DNA of 32,757 nucleotides from NCBI GenBank assembly GCA_000205985.2, contig GG730018.1, positions 1-32,757 on the forward strand, written 5' to 3'. Below the pieces are notes generated by a model. It was not told where the DNA came from. It saw nothing but the letters and a program-made list of their open reading frames with translations, and ran no database searches. Position numbers and translations under genes: made by a program. Below are positions 9,765-18,504 of this stretch, piece after piece; position 1 is the first letter of the stretch, and the number at the start of each line of letters is the position of its first letter. The DNA comes from an uncultured Candidatus Thioglobus sp. (GTDB taxonomy: Bacteria; Pseudomonadota; Gammaproteobacteria; PS1; Pseudothioglobaceae).

Positions 9765-10156
9765 TGCAATCCGATGTATCTTTTTTAAGAAGATTAGGGG
9801 CCATCTCTTACGATACCTTCTTAGTATTTTCTTTAGTTTTTTTTATTGTGGGAGTGATTATTATCACAGTGTTTAAAAATCAAGCACAAATCAGTGAAAT
9901 GCTTTTTTACACTGTTACCCTGCCAGCTACTTATTTTTATTTTTCACTCTCTTGGACAAAGGGGCGACAAACTTTAGGCATGAAAGCTTGGAAATTTCAA
10001 GTGGTTCAGAAAAACGGCAAGAACATTACTCAAAAACAAGCATTAATTCGATTTATATTGGCCATTATCGGCATTATTTCTCTATCTCAACTGTTTAATA
10101 AAGACAATCTTGCGCTTCATGATCAGCTCTCTAAGACGATTTTGATTAAAAATTAA
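9764..10156 (+). CDS. RDD family membrane protein
   Basis: FLRRLGAISYDTFLVF, GRQTLGMKAWKFQVV, NLALHDQLSKTILIK. Confidence 0.85.
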   Translation: MQSDVSFLRRLGAISYDTFLVFSLVFFIVGVIIITVFKNQAQISEMLFYTVTLPATYFYFSLSWTKGRQTLGMKAWKFQVVQKNGKNITQKQALIRFILAIIGIISLSQLFNKDNLALHDQLSKTILIKN

Positions 10157-10189
10157 CATTCATCAATTTCTCATTATAAAAACCTGTGC

Positions 10190-10195
10190 TATAAT
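10190..10195 (+). promoter_or_regulatory. Putative extended -10 promoter (TGCTATAAT)
   Basis: TGTGCTATAATGCGG upstream of the 79-aa ORF. Confidence 0.55.
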
Positions 10196-10227
10196 GCGGT
10201 TATTATTTTAAAAAACAGGGGAATAAA

Positions 10228-10467
10228 ATGAGTTCAACGGTTGATAACAGCGCTACAAAAGGCCATATTTTACTATTAAGCACCTTAGTTGTAACTTTGG
10301 TAGCGCCATTAGCATTAATTTTACTGTCTTACATGGAAATCATATCAGGCACAGCAGAATACATTTCATCGGTTGCGGTAGTTGCGTCAATGATCTACAT
10401 CATCGGTGGCACTATCTGGATGGCAACTCAAGATAAAAAAGACGGCGAACATCTCGCTGACGGTTAA
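10228..10467 (+). CDS. Small two-TM membrane protein of unknown function
   Basis: ATG with strong SD (AGGGGA); two hydrophobic segments; flanked by its own promoter and a terminator-like hairpin. Confidence 0.8.
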   Translation: MSSTVDNSATKGHILLLSTLVVTLVAPLALILLSYMEIISGTAEYISSVAVVASMIYIIGGTIWMATQDKKDGEHLADG

Positions 10468-10484
10468 TTTTCTACCTTTTAAAG

Positions 10485-10832
10485 TTGAAAAGTCAAACAA
10501 AAAAGCCAAGTAAATTATTTGGCTTTTTTTATGATTACTGGATCACCATTATTCTTTTGGTGATTTTAACAACACTCATTCGTCAAAATTTCTACATTAA
10601 TGATTTCCCAATGGTTCTGCACGAACGGCAACGAGTCATAGAGCAAAACGTTGTTCTTAATCAAGCGCTAGAAAATAAAAATCAATCATTAACCATCGAG
10701 CTAAACTCTGAATTAGAGCCTAATATGGAAATTTTAGAGTCCCAAGCGCGCTACCGATTTGGCTTGATTAAAGATGGTGAAAAATACTATCAAATTAGTA
10801 AAGCTGTTCAAGATCAAAATGTAAAACCTTAA
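10485..10832 (+). CDS. ftsB: Cell division protein FtsB
   Basis: Single N-terminal TM then coiled coil and ESQARYRFGLIKDGEKYYQI; adjacent to ispD-ispF. TTG start assumed. Confidence 0.82.
   Translation: MKSQTKKPSKLFGFFYDYWITIILLVILTTLIRQNFYINDFPMVLHERQRVIEQNVVLNQALENKNQSLTIELNSELEPNMEILESQARYRFGLIKDGEKYYQISKAVQDQNVKP
10499..10530 (+). terminator. Terminator-like hairpin overlapping the 5' end of ftsB
   Basis: AAAAAAGCCAA-GTAAATTAT-TTGGCTTTTTTT, 32 nt after the 79-aa ORF stop. Confidence 0.65.
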
Positions 10833-10865
10833 GTCTTACTTTATGGCGCATTGTCCGGGCTTGGG

Positions 10866-10871
10866 TATAAT
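10866..10871 (+). promoter_or_regulatory. Putative -10 (TATAAT) upstream of ispD
   Basis: TATAAT in the 70-nt ftsB-ispD gap; no clear -35. Confidence 0.4.
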
Positions 10872-10905
10872 GAAAATCTATCTTATCTTTTTTTAAATTT
10901 TATTG

Positions 10906-11604
10906 ATGTTAACCGATCGTTACTACTTAATCGTACCTGCAAGTGGTATCGGTACGCGCATGAAATCAGATCTTCCTAAACAATATTTAAAACTGAATAA
11001 TGGCCTTAGTGTGCTTGACCAAACGCTAAAAACATTACTGAATATTGAACAAATTAAGGGCTGTGTTGTTGCAATCTCAAATAAAGACACTTGGTTTGAA
11101 AAATCTAAATTTTATAATCACCCAAAACTCTTAGCAAAAGTCACGGGTGGAAAAGAGCGTTTTCACTCAGTAATTTGTGCACTGAATGCCCTTAAACCCT
11201 TTGTTAATAACAATGACTGGATACTGGTTCATGATGCAGCCAGGCCATGTATTAATGCCGAAGAAGTTGTAACTTTAATGAGTGAGCTTAAAAATCATTC
11301 TAATGGTGGATTGTTAGCAACTCCAGTCATCGATACAATTAAACAAGCCACTAATCGTATCGTAGAAACAACACTGGACCGATCTAAACTTTGGCAAGCG
11401 CAAACACCACAAATGTATCGTTTTGGTGTATTATCAAAATCCTTAGAAAAGGTGATAAAAGATAATCTAAACATTACTGATGAAGCTAGTGCCATTGAAC
11501 TTTTAGAACTTGAATCCGTCATTATCCCTTCAAGCAAAAGCAACATTAAAATCACCACTCCGGAAGACTTAAAATTAGCAAATTTTTACCTGGGCTCGCA
11601 ATGA
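10906..11604 (+). CDS. ispD: 2-C-methyl-D-erythritol 4-phosphate cytidylyltransferase
   Basis: IVPASGIGTRMKSDLPKQYLKL, VTGGKERFHSV, WILVHDAARPCI. Confidence 0.95.
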   Translation: MLTDRYYLIVPASGIGTRMKSDLPKQYLKLNNGLSVLDQTLKTLLNIEQIKGCVVAISNKDTWFEKSKFYNHPKLLAKVTGGKERFHSVICALNALKPFVNNNDWILVHDAARPCINAEEVVTLMSELKNHSNGGLLATPVIDTIKQATNRIVETTLDRSKLWQAQTPQMYRFGVLSKSLEKVIKDNLNITDEASAIELLELESVIIPSSKSNIKITTPEDLKLANFYLGSQ

Positions 11605-12077
11605 AAATAAAAACAGGCATAGGGCAAGATTCACACGCCTTTGAAACGCAAACTAAAAAATCATTGATATTAGGTGGTGTTACTTTTGACCATCCTCAAG
11701 GGCTAAAGGGCAATAGTGACGCTGATGTGATTTTGCATTCATTGACTAATGCTGTTTCATCAATTACAACTAAAAATATTTTAGGCGCTAAAGCCGATGA
11801 ACTTTGCCAACAAGGCATTACTGACAGTAGTGAGTATCTAAAATTAGCACTTAATGATCTTAATGATTGGAAGATTGATCACATTGCCATCTCGATTGAA
11901 TGTTCAGTGCCAAAAATATCACCACAAATGCAAGCACTCAGATCAAATATTGCTAATTTAACCGGTACTGATATTAATAACATTGGCATTACAGCAACAA
12001 CAGGTGAAGGTTTAACGGCTTTTGGCAGAGGCGAAGGCATTCAAGTATTCAGCATTATTACTGTCAGTAAAACGTGA
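11601..12077 (+). CDS. ispF: Divergent 2-C-methyl-D-erythritol 2,4-cyclodiphosphate synthase
   Basis: GIGQDSHAF (DxH), NSDADVILHSLTNAV, FGRGEGI; ATGA overlap with ispD; lacks the GDIGxxFPDTD segment. Confidence 0.82.
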   Translation: MKIKTGIGQDSHAFETQTKKSLILGGVTFDHPQGLKGNSDADVILHSLTNAVSSITTKNILGAKADELCQQGITDSSEYLKLALNDLNDWKIDHIAISIECSVPKISPQMQALRSNIANLTGTDINNIGITATTGEGLTAFGRGEGIQVFSIITVSKT

Positions 12078-13489
12078 ATAATTCAGGCTTTATTTCCAGT
12101 TCTAGAATTCGTAATATTCATTTTATTGGTATTGGTGGCTCTGGCATGAGTGGCATTGCCGAGGTCTTAAAAAATTTAGGATACAATATTTCTGGCTCTG
12201 ATACGGCAAGATCTAAAACTACACAAAGACTGGAAAAACTCGGTTGTAAGATTGCGTATCAACATCAAAGTGATCACGTTATTAATTCGCAGGCCGTCGT
12301 GGTATCAAGTGCCATTGATGAAAAAAATCCTGAACTCGTCAAGGCACGTGAGCTCAATATTCCTATCGTTCCAAGAGCAGAAATGCTATCAGAGCTCATG
12401 CGTTTTAGATTTGGAATTGCAGTGGCAGGCACTCATGGAAAAACCACCACCACCAGTTTGATTGCTCACATTTTAAGCGAAGCACGGCTCGACCCAACTT
12501 ACATCATTGGTGGCATACTTAATTCCAGTGGCATTAATGCTAAACTGGGTGAAAGCGACTACCTCATTGCTGAGGCCGATGAAAGCGATGCATCGTTCCT
12601 GCACTTGCAACCCATGCTCAGTGTAATTACCAACATCGACCAAGATCACATGAGTACTTACGGGAACGACTACCAAAATCTAAAAGATGCCTTTGTTAGT
12701 TTTACTTCTAATTTGCCTTTTTACGGTGCCTGCGTTCTGTGCATGGACGACGTCGGTGCAACGGATATAATGAATAATATTCATCGACCTTTAATTACTT
12801 ATGGCTTTGATTCTAAAGTAGACATACGGGCAAAAAACATTAAGCAACATGGCATGCAAATGCATTTTGATGTGGTTTGTGATAAATACAACAAACCCTT
12901 TTCGGTTGAATTAAACCTAATTGGAAAGCACAATATTTTAAATACACTAGCTGCTATTGCGATTGCTTGTGAACTCAAAATTAAAGTCAGTGCCATCCAA
13001 AGCGCACTCAACAATTTCTCGGGTGTGGCTCGCCGACTAGAGCACCATGGCACGCTAAATATTAACAATAAGCAAGTATTATTGTTCGATGATTACGGTC
13101 ATCATCCCAATGAGATCAATGCGGTGTTTGAGAGCTTACAAAACACTTATCCAAACAAGCGTCTGGTGGTTATTTTTCAGCCTCATCGTTACACCCGAAC
13201 ACGTGACTTGTTTGATGACTTTTCCCGAGTTTTATCCAAAGCAGATGCCTTGATATTATTAGAGATATACCCTGCCAACGAACTAAGTATTGCTCGTATT
13301 AATTCCAGTTCACTGGCCAGTGCGATTCGAAAGCGTTCATCGCTCGATCCTGTTGTAATTAAAAATAGCAAAGAAATTTTAACTGTATTACCTAATATTA
13401 TTAAAAATAATGACGTTGTACTCACACTAGGTGCTGGAGACGTTCACACTCTTGTAGGATTATTAGCCGATAAATATGCTCACTCATAA
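12074..13489 (+). CDS. murC: UDP-N-acetylmuramate--L-alanine ligase
   Basis: IHFIGIGGSGMSGIAEVL, VAGTHGKTTTTSLIAHIL, LFDDYGHHPNEI, FQPHRYTRT; GTG start overlapping the ispF stop. Confidence 0.97.
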   Translation: MNNSGFISSSRIRNIHFIGIGGSGMSGIAEVLKNLGYNISGSDTARSKTTQRLEKLGCKIAYQHQSDHVINSQAVVVSSAIDEKNPELVKARELNIPIVPRAEMLSELMRFRFGIAVAGTHGKTTTTSLIAHILSEARLDPTYIIGGILNSSGINAKLGESDYLIAEADESDASFLHLQPMLSVITNIDQDHMSTYGNDYQNLKDAFVSFTSNLPFYGACVLCMDDVGATDIMNNIHRPLITYGFDSKVDIRAKNIKQHGMQMHFDVVCDKYNKPFSVELNLIGKHNILNTLAAIAIACELKIKVSAIQSALNNFSGVARRLEHHGTLNINNKQVLLFDDYGHHPNEINAVFESLQNTYPNKRLVVIFQPHRYTRTRDLFDDFSRVLSKADALILLEIYPANELSIARINSSSLASAIRKRSSLDPVVIKNSKEILTVLPNIIKNNDVVLTLGAGDVHTLVGLLADKYAHS

Positions 13490-13508
13490 CGAGCCTATGA
13501 GTGAGCAT
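13476..13508 (+). repeat. Perfect 12-bp inverted repeat (hairpin) at the murC/murB junction
   Basis: ATGCTCACTCAT - aacgagcct - ATGAGTGAGCAT; contains the murC stop and both candidate murB starts. Confidence 0.95.
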
Positions 13509-14309
13509 TGCTCATTTAGATCTGGTGGACTAGCACAAGATTTTTTTATTCCTGAATCTGTTAATGACTTATCTAAATTTTTAAAAAATAATCAAAAATC
13601 CATACTAATATTAGGCTTAGGCAGTAACTTACTGGTGCGCGATCGTGGCTTTGACGGAGTAGTGATTAAGCTGAATAATTTCAAAACACTGAGCATGAAA
13701 AACTCCATCATCGAAATTGGTGCTGGCGTTACATTGGCAAAAATTGCTCGATTTTGTGAAACTCAAAAACTCAACGGTGGTGAATTCTTAAGTGCCATCC
13801 CTGGTAGTCTAGGTGGTGCATTAGCAATGAATGCGGGTGCCTTTGGTAGTGAGATTTGGGATTTCGTTCATAGCGTCACCACCATGAACTTGTCCGGAGA
13901 AATTTTCAATCGATCAAAAAATGATTTTGAAATTGACTATCGGAAAATCATTGCTAAAAATAATGATGAATATTTCATTGGTGCAAACCTAAAGTTCGAT
14001 CGAACCACTAAACAACACAACATTAAGCAACTCTTGGAAAAACGCAATCAATTGCAACCCATCGGACTTCCTAGTTGCGGCAGTGTGTTTAAAAACCCTG
14101 CTGATCAATACGCTGCTGAGTTAATTGAAAAAAGCAATCTTAAGGGTTTTTGCATTGGTGGTGCTTGTATCTCTGAAAAACACGCAAACTTTATTATCAA
14201 TCAAACCGATGCCTCTGCCACGGACATTGAAAATCTAATTTTCTACATTCAGAAAACCGTAAAATCCAAGTTTGGTGTTGATTTAGAAATGGAAGTGAGA
14301 ATTATATGA
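13476..14309 (+). CDS. murB: UDP-N-acetylenolpyruvoylglucosamine reductase (start at 13476 or 13497)
   Basis: LGLGSNLLVRDRGFDGVVIKL, GEFLSAIPGSLGGALAMNAGAFG, GLPSCGSVFKNP. Confidence 0.95.
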   Translation: MLTHNEPMSEHCSFRSGGLAQDFFIPESVNDLSKFLKNNQKSILILGLGSNLLVRDRGFDGVVIKLNNFKTLSMKNSIIEIGAGVTLAKIARFCETQKLNGGEFLSAIPGSLGGALAMNAGAFGSEIWDFVHSVTTMNLSGEIFNRSKNDFEIDYRKIIAKNNDEYFIGANLKFDRTTKQHNIKQLLEKRNQLQPIGLPSCGSVFKNPADQYAAELIEKSNLKGFCIGGACISEKHANFIINQTDASATDIENLIFYIQKTVKSKFGVDLEMEVRII

Positions 14310-15184
14310 TTGCCGTATTGATGGGTGGAAATTCAGCAGAACGAGAAGTTTCATTAGAAAGTGGTGAGGCTGTATACATCGCTTTAAAAACCCAGAATAT
14401 CAAATGCTTTAAGTTTGACTGGAACGGCGATAATTTGGCCGACTTATGGTCAAAAAAATTTGATCAGGCTTTTATTGTTCTGCATGGTCGCGGCGGTGAA
14501 GACGGTTTTATTCAAAAAAAATTAGAAGACAGAAACATTACTTACACAGGTTCTGATTCCAGATCTTCTAAAAATTGCATGAACAAAACCACCACCAAAA
14601 CAATTTGGAAGGAAAATGATTTACCATTAGCCCCTTCGGTTGTTAGCAATGCCAACGAACCCATTCCCAGCATTACTTTTCCCCTTCCTTGGGCAGTTAA
14701 ACCAACACTGGAAGGCTCTAGTATTGGCATCAGTAAAGTAACTGACCAATCACAACTCAATGAAGCATTGGCATTGGCTTGGAAATACGATCAAAATGCA
14801 CTGATTGAACGCTGGATTGAAGGCGATGAATACACCGTTTCCATACTCAATAATAAAGCATTGCCGGCTATTAAGATCATTGTTAATCGTGGATTTTATG
14901 ATTATAAATCAAAATATCACAGTGATGACACTCAGTATTTATGCCCCTGTGGTCTGCCTGAAACTGACGAAAAACACTTACAATCGATTGCTTTAAGAGC
15001 TTTTAAAGCGATGAATGCTAGCAACTGGGGGCGAGTCGATTTCATTATTGATAAAAACCAGAAAATTTATCTATTGGAGATTAATACCGTTCCTGGCATG
15101 ACTTCGCATTCACTAGTACCCATGGCAGCAAAAGCAGAAGGCATTAGCTTTGATGAATTAGTATTAAATATTCTTAATGATTAA
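14306..15184 (+). CDS. ddl: D-alanine--D-alanine ligase
   Basis: VLMGGNSAEREVSLESG, VKPTLEGSSIGISKV, YLLEINTVPGMTSHSLVP. Confidence 0.96.
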   Translation: MIAVLMGGNSAEREVSLESGEAVYIALKTQNIKCFKFDWNGDNLADLWSKKFDQAFIVLHGRGGEDGFIQKKLEDRNITYTGSDSRSSKNCMNKTTTKTIWKENDLPLAPSVVSNANEPIPSITFPLPWAVKPTLEGSSIGISKVTDQSQLNEALALAWKYDQNALIERWIEGDEYTVSILNNKALPAIKIIVNRGFYDYKSKYHSDDTQYLCPCGLPETDEKHLQSIALRAFKAMNASNWGRVDFIIDKNQKIYLLEINTVPGMTSHSLVPMAAKAEGISFDELVLNILND

Positions 15185-15959
15185 AAGAACTCGCAACAAC
15201 AAAACGTTTACTCGAAAAAATAAACGTAAAAAAACCCTTTGGGAGTTGTTAATGCCCATTGCAAAAACACTGCCTTTTTTTGCCGTACTAATATTTGTAG
15301 TGGTAGCCGTATTAAGGTCTAATCCTACTGAATTTTTAGATGTTGATATCAGCTGGAACATCGATGAGAATTCAATACTGACTCAAGAGAAGTTACTCAA
15401 AAAAATCCAACCGCTAATCAAGGATAAATACCAACTCGACTTACATGAGATTAAACAAACCCTTGAACAAGAGCCTTGGGTTGCTCAGGCAAACATCAAA
15501 CGCCTATTTTGGAACTCTATTCGTATAACCATTGAAGAACAGCAAATTACAATGCGCTGGAAAAATAAAAAAGATTGCAAACCTAAAAAAACCAATAATT
15601 TACCTTGTTTTGGTTATGTATCAAATAATGGGGAATTATTCACTCCAAAAAAACCAGTGAAATCTAATGCCGTTTGGATGATTTCAGGCGGGGAAAAAGA
15701 AACCATTACTCAGTTGTATCGGGATTACAAACACTACCAAGCGTTGATTGAGCCAATGAAAATCAAATCAATTTCAAGGACCAATATTGATCAATTAGTT
15801 ATTGAACCTAATATCAAGGTTATTCTTGGGTATCAAATGCAAAATGAAAGGCTAGCCAACTTTAAAAAGTCTTACATGATGCATCGAAAAAAAACCTCAA
15901 GAGTTGAACAAGCTACCTTTGATATGCGTTACCCAAAAGGATTTACGCTGAGTTATTAG
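15177..15959 (+). CDS. ftsQ: Cell division protein FtsQ
   Basis: Basic N-terminus, single TM, POTRA-like domain, position after ddl, C-terminal QATFDMRYPKGFTLSY. Confidence 0.88.
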   Translation: MIKRTRNNKTFTRKNKRKKTLWELLMPIAKTLPFFAVLIFVVVAVLRSNPTEFLDVDISWNIDENSILTQEKLLKKIQPLIKDKYQLDLHEIKQTLEQEPWVAQANIKRLFWNSIRITIEEQQITMRWKNKKDCKPKKTNNLPCFGYVSNNGELFTPKKPVKSNAVWMISGGEKETITQLYRDYKHYQALIEPMKIKSISRTNIDQLVIEPNIKVILGYQMQNERLANFKKSYMMHRKKTSRVEQATFDMRYPKGFTLSY

Positions 15960-16632
15960 TCTCAACTAATTGGTAACACAGTGCAAGTGTGACCAATGTC
16001 CAATAAAAAACAATTACTCTAACGATCCATTCTAGTGTTGAATCTAGTCCGACAACATCAGCAAGTGCGGCAAATAACATTGTGATCAATGCTGGCAAAA
16101 TTACTTGTAAAAAGAACAAATTCAAATGCGTGGGAAATGACAAACTCCATTTGTATTTTGATGGCTGATTAAGGGCGATGTTAATAAAATTAAGCGTGAT
16201 GGGTATGAGTAAAAAATACATAACCAATTGCAGAAACGCCAATTTTGTGAGCATTACTGGAATCATGGTTGCCAATCCAATAAACAACGTTAACCCTACA
16301 AATCGAACGATCTGATTAAAATTTAAAATAAATGTTAAACCAGAAACAACCTTTTCCCCTGACATCACTAAACGATACATATTGATTGACAGGGTTAAGT
16401 AACCGTAGAAAAACAACACAAGGTAAATCATCATGTTCTGGGGCAGTTGAACATCGGTCACTTCGCCACCATTAAAAATTTGCTCCATCAATGATAACAA
16501 ATCAGGCAATATCAATAAAAATGGGGTGGAAATAAGTGCTGGAAAAATAGAGATTTCCAAAATTTTCTTCCAGTGCGTTAATGCAAAAGCAAAACCAGCT
16601 AAAATAATTTTATTAATGGGTAATACATTCAT
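15943..16632 (-). CDS. Uncharacterised polytopic membrane protein
   Basis: 229 aa with several hydrophobic helices; 4 nt downstream of mltD. Confidence 0.75.
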   Translation of the reverse strand: MNVLPINKIILAGFAFALTHWKKILEISIFPALISTPFLLILPDLLSLMEQIFNGGEVTDVQLPQNMMIYLVLFFYGYLTLSINMYRLVMSGEKVVSGLTFILNFNQIVRFVGLTLFIGLATMIPVMLTKLAFLQLVMYFLLIPITLNFINIALNQPSKYKWSLSFPTHLNLFFLQVILPALITMLFAALADVVGLDSTLEWIVRVIVFYWTLVTLALCYQLVETNNSA

Positions 16633-16636
16633 GGTC

Positions 16637-18217
16637 TTATTTCATTTTAGAGTTAATCACATTGACAATAATTTTTAGTTTCTGCCCTATTTGCAATGGT
16701 TTTTTATCATTAAGATTATTCCACAATTTAAGATCACTCACACTCACTTTAAATTTAGCGGCAATGGTTGATAAGTTATCGCCACTTCTAATACGATAAG
16801 TAACCTTTCTATTAATGTCGATACCGGTATTAATCACTTTTGACAAATCATCTGACTTTGCTACCGATGAACGCCAGATAACTAGTTTTTTTCCTACTTT
16901 AAGCGGCTTAGTACGCGACAAGTGATTCCACTTAATAATAGAGTTTATATGGGTATCGTATTTTTTTGAAATTTTCCATAAACTATCCCCGCTTTTAACC
17001 GTGTGAATTACCTTAAAACCTTTTTTCTCAGCATTCATTCTACGTTTTTCTCGTTGCACTTCAGATAACGAGTAATAATTTTCAGATTTTTGTGCAATTG
17101 GTACAATTAAATACTCACCCACCTTAATAACATTAGAACTCAAGTCATTCACACTTTTAATTTGATCAATAGTGGTTTTAAATTTATTGGATAAATAGCC
17201 TAAACTTTCGCCTGATTTAACTTTGTGTCGCAACCAACGCATCCTTCCTTCTTTTGGATGAGCATTTAGTTTTTTTTCAAATTTTGGAATGACATCAATA
17301 GGCAATAACATTGTGTACGATCCCGTGCTTGGTGTTGCCCAGCGCTTTAAACCAGGATTCAGTGAATACAATTCATCCGAATCTAGGCCTGTCCACTCTA
17401 AGATAAGCGCCAAATCAAATTGTGAATTAAGTGTAACCGGACGTACTTGCGGCTGATTATCAATCGGAGTGACGCTTTGATTGTACAAACTAGGATTTTT
17501 AATTAGCTCTGCAACGGCTAGTAATCGTGGCACATAACCTTTGGTTTCAGTTGGTAAATCCAAATGCCAAAAATCTGCTTTCTTACCCAATCTTTTATTT
17601 TTACGAACTGCTTTTTGAACTCGACCAGGTCCAGAATTGTACGCTGCAATAGCTAAAAGCCAATCACCTTTAAAAAGTTTATTTAAATTTTTCAGATACT
17701 TAACTGCTGCTTTAGTTGAGGCAAGTACATCACGTTTGCCGTCGTACCACCAATTGTCTTTCAGACCATAAAGTTTACCTGTGGATGGGATAAATTGCCA
17801 TAAACCAGATGCTGTACCGTGCGAATAAGAAAAAGGATAATAAGCCGATTCTACAATGGGTAATAGTGCAATCTCAATCGGAAGGCCGGCTTTTTCAACT
17901 TCTTTGGTCACCAAATACAGATACGGTGTTGCTCTTTTAGTAACGCGCGTTAAGTAATCAGGATTTTTCTTAAACCAATCAATGTGCCAGAATAATTTCT
18001 TTTGATTGGGTGCACTTAACGTGTAACGATTAATAATATATTGCCACAAATCTTTCTCAATAACAACCTGTTTAGTTTCAATACCAGGTCTTGAAACGGA
18101 CTCATTAATATCAGCTTTAGACGAATTAATGCTTCCTTGCGAAGTGCAAGAACTGACACTCAGCGATAGAATAAAAAGATAAACTATCCGTTTTAAGATT
18201 TTGAACCACCTGCACAT
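16637..18217 (-). CDS. mltD: Membrane-bound lytic murein transglycosylase D, lipoprotein, three LysM repeats
   Basis: Lipobox-like LSVSSC; SLT motifs LPIVESAYYPFSYSHGTASGLWQFIPSTGKLYGL and AAYNSGPGRV; three LysM motifs. Confidence 0.94.
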   Translation of the reverse strand: MCRWFKILKRIVYLFILSLSVSSCTSQGSINSSKADINESVSRPGIETKQVVIEKDLWQYIINRYTLSAPNQKKLFWHIDWFKKNPDYLTRVTKRATPYLYLVTKEVEKAGLPIEIALLPIVESAYYPFSYSHGTASGLWQFIPSTGKLYGLKDNWWYDGKRDVLASTKAAVKYLKNLNKLFKGDWLLAIAAYNSGPGRVQKAVRKNKRLGKKADFWHLDLPTETKGYVPRLLAVAELIKNPSLYNQSVTPIDNQPQVRPVTLNSQFDLALILEWTGLDSDELYSLNPGLKRWATPSTGSYTMLLPIDVIPKFEKKLNAHPKEGRMRWLRHKVKSGESLGYLSNKFKTTIDQIKSVNDLSSNVIKVGEYLIVPIAQKSENYYSLSEVQREKRRMNAEKKGFKVIHTVKSGDSLWKISKKYDTHINSIIKWNHLSRTKPLKVGKKLVIWRSSVAKSDDLSKVINTGIDINRKVTYRIRSGDNLSTIAAKFKVSVSDLKLWNNLNDKKPLQIGQKLKIIVNVINSKMK

Positions 18218-18504
18218 TTTGGAGAATCGGGTGCGCCATTTTTAATAACCCATTCATCTGGAGTATAAGTGTGCATAGCCAATGCATGAATATGACTCAA
18301 CTCTTCTTTAAACAGTTGATTAACAAAACGATGCCGATCAATGAGTTTTAAATCAGAAAAATAATCACTCACAACCACCAACTTAAAGTGAGATTCGCTA
18401 GCTGGTCCAGAATGATTGTGCGACTCGTTGATCACTTCAAGGTGTGTCGGATTGAGCGAAATTTCTAATTGCTGCGTTAGGTGTTGTTGCATGTCTCTCA
18501 TCAT
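18193..18504 (-). CDS. bolA: BolA family protein
   Basis: LEVINESHNHSGPASESHFKLVVVSDYF...LIDRHRFVNQLFKEEL...IHALAMHTYTPDEW. Confidence 0.92.
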   Translation of the reverse strand: MMRDMQQHLTQQLEISLNPTHLEVINESHNHSGPASESHFKLVVVSDYFSDLKLIDRHRFVNQLFKEELSHIHALAMHTYTPDEWVIKNGAPDSPKCAGGSKS

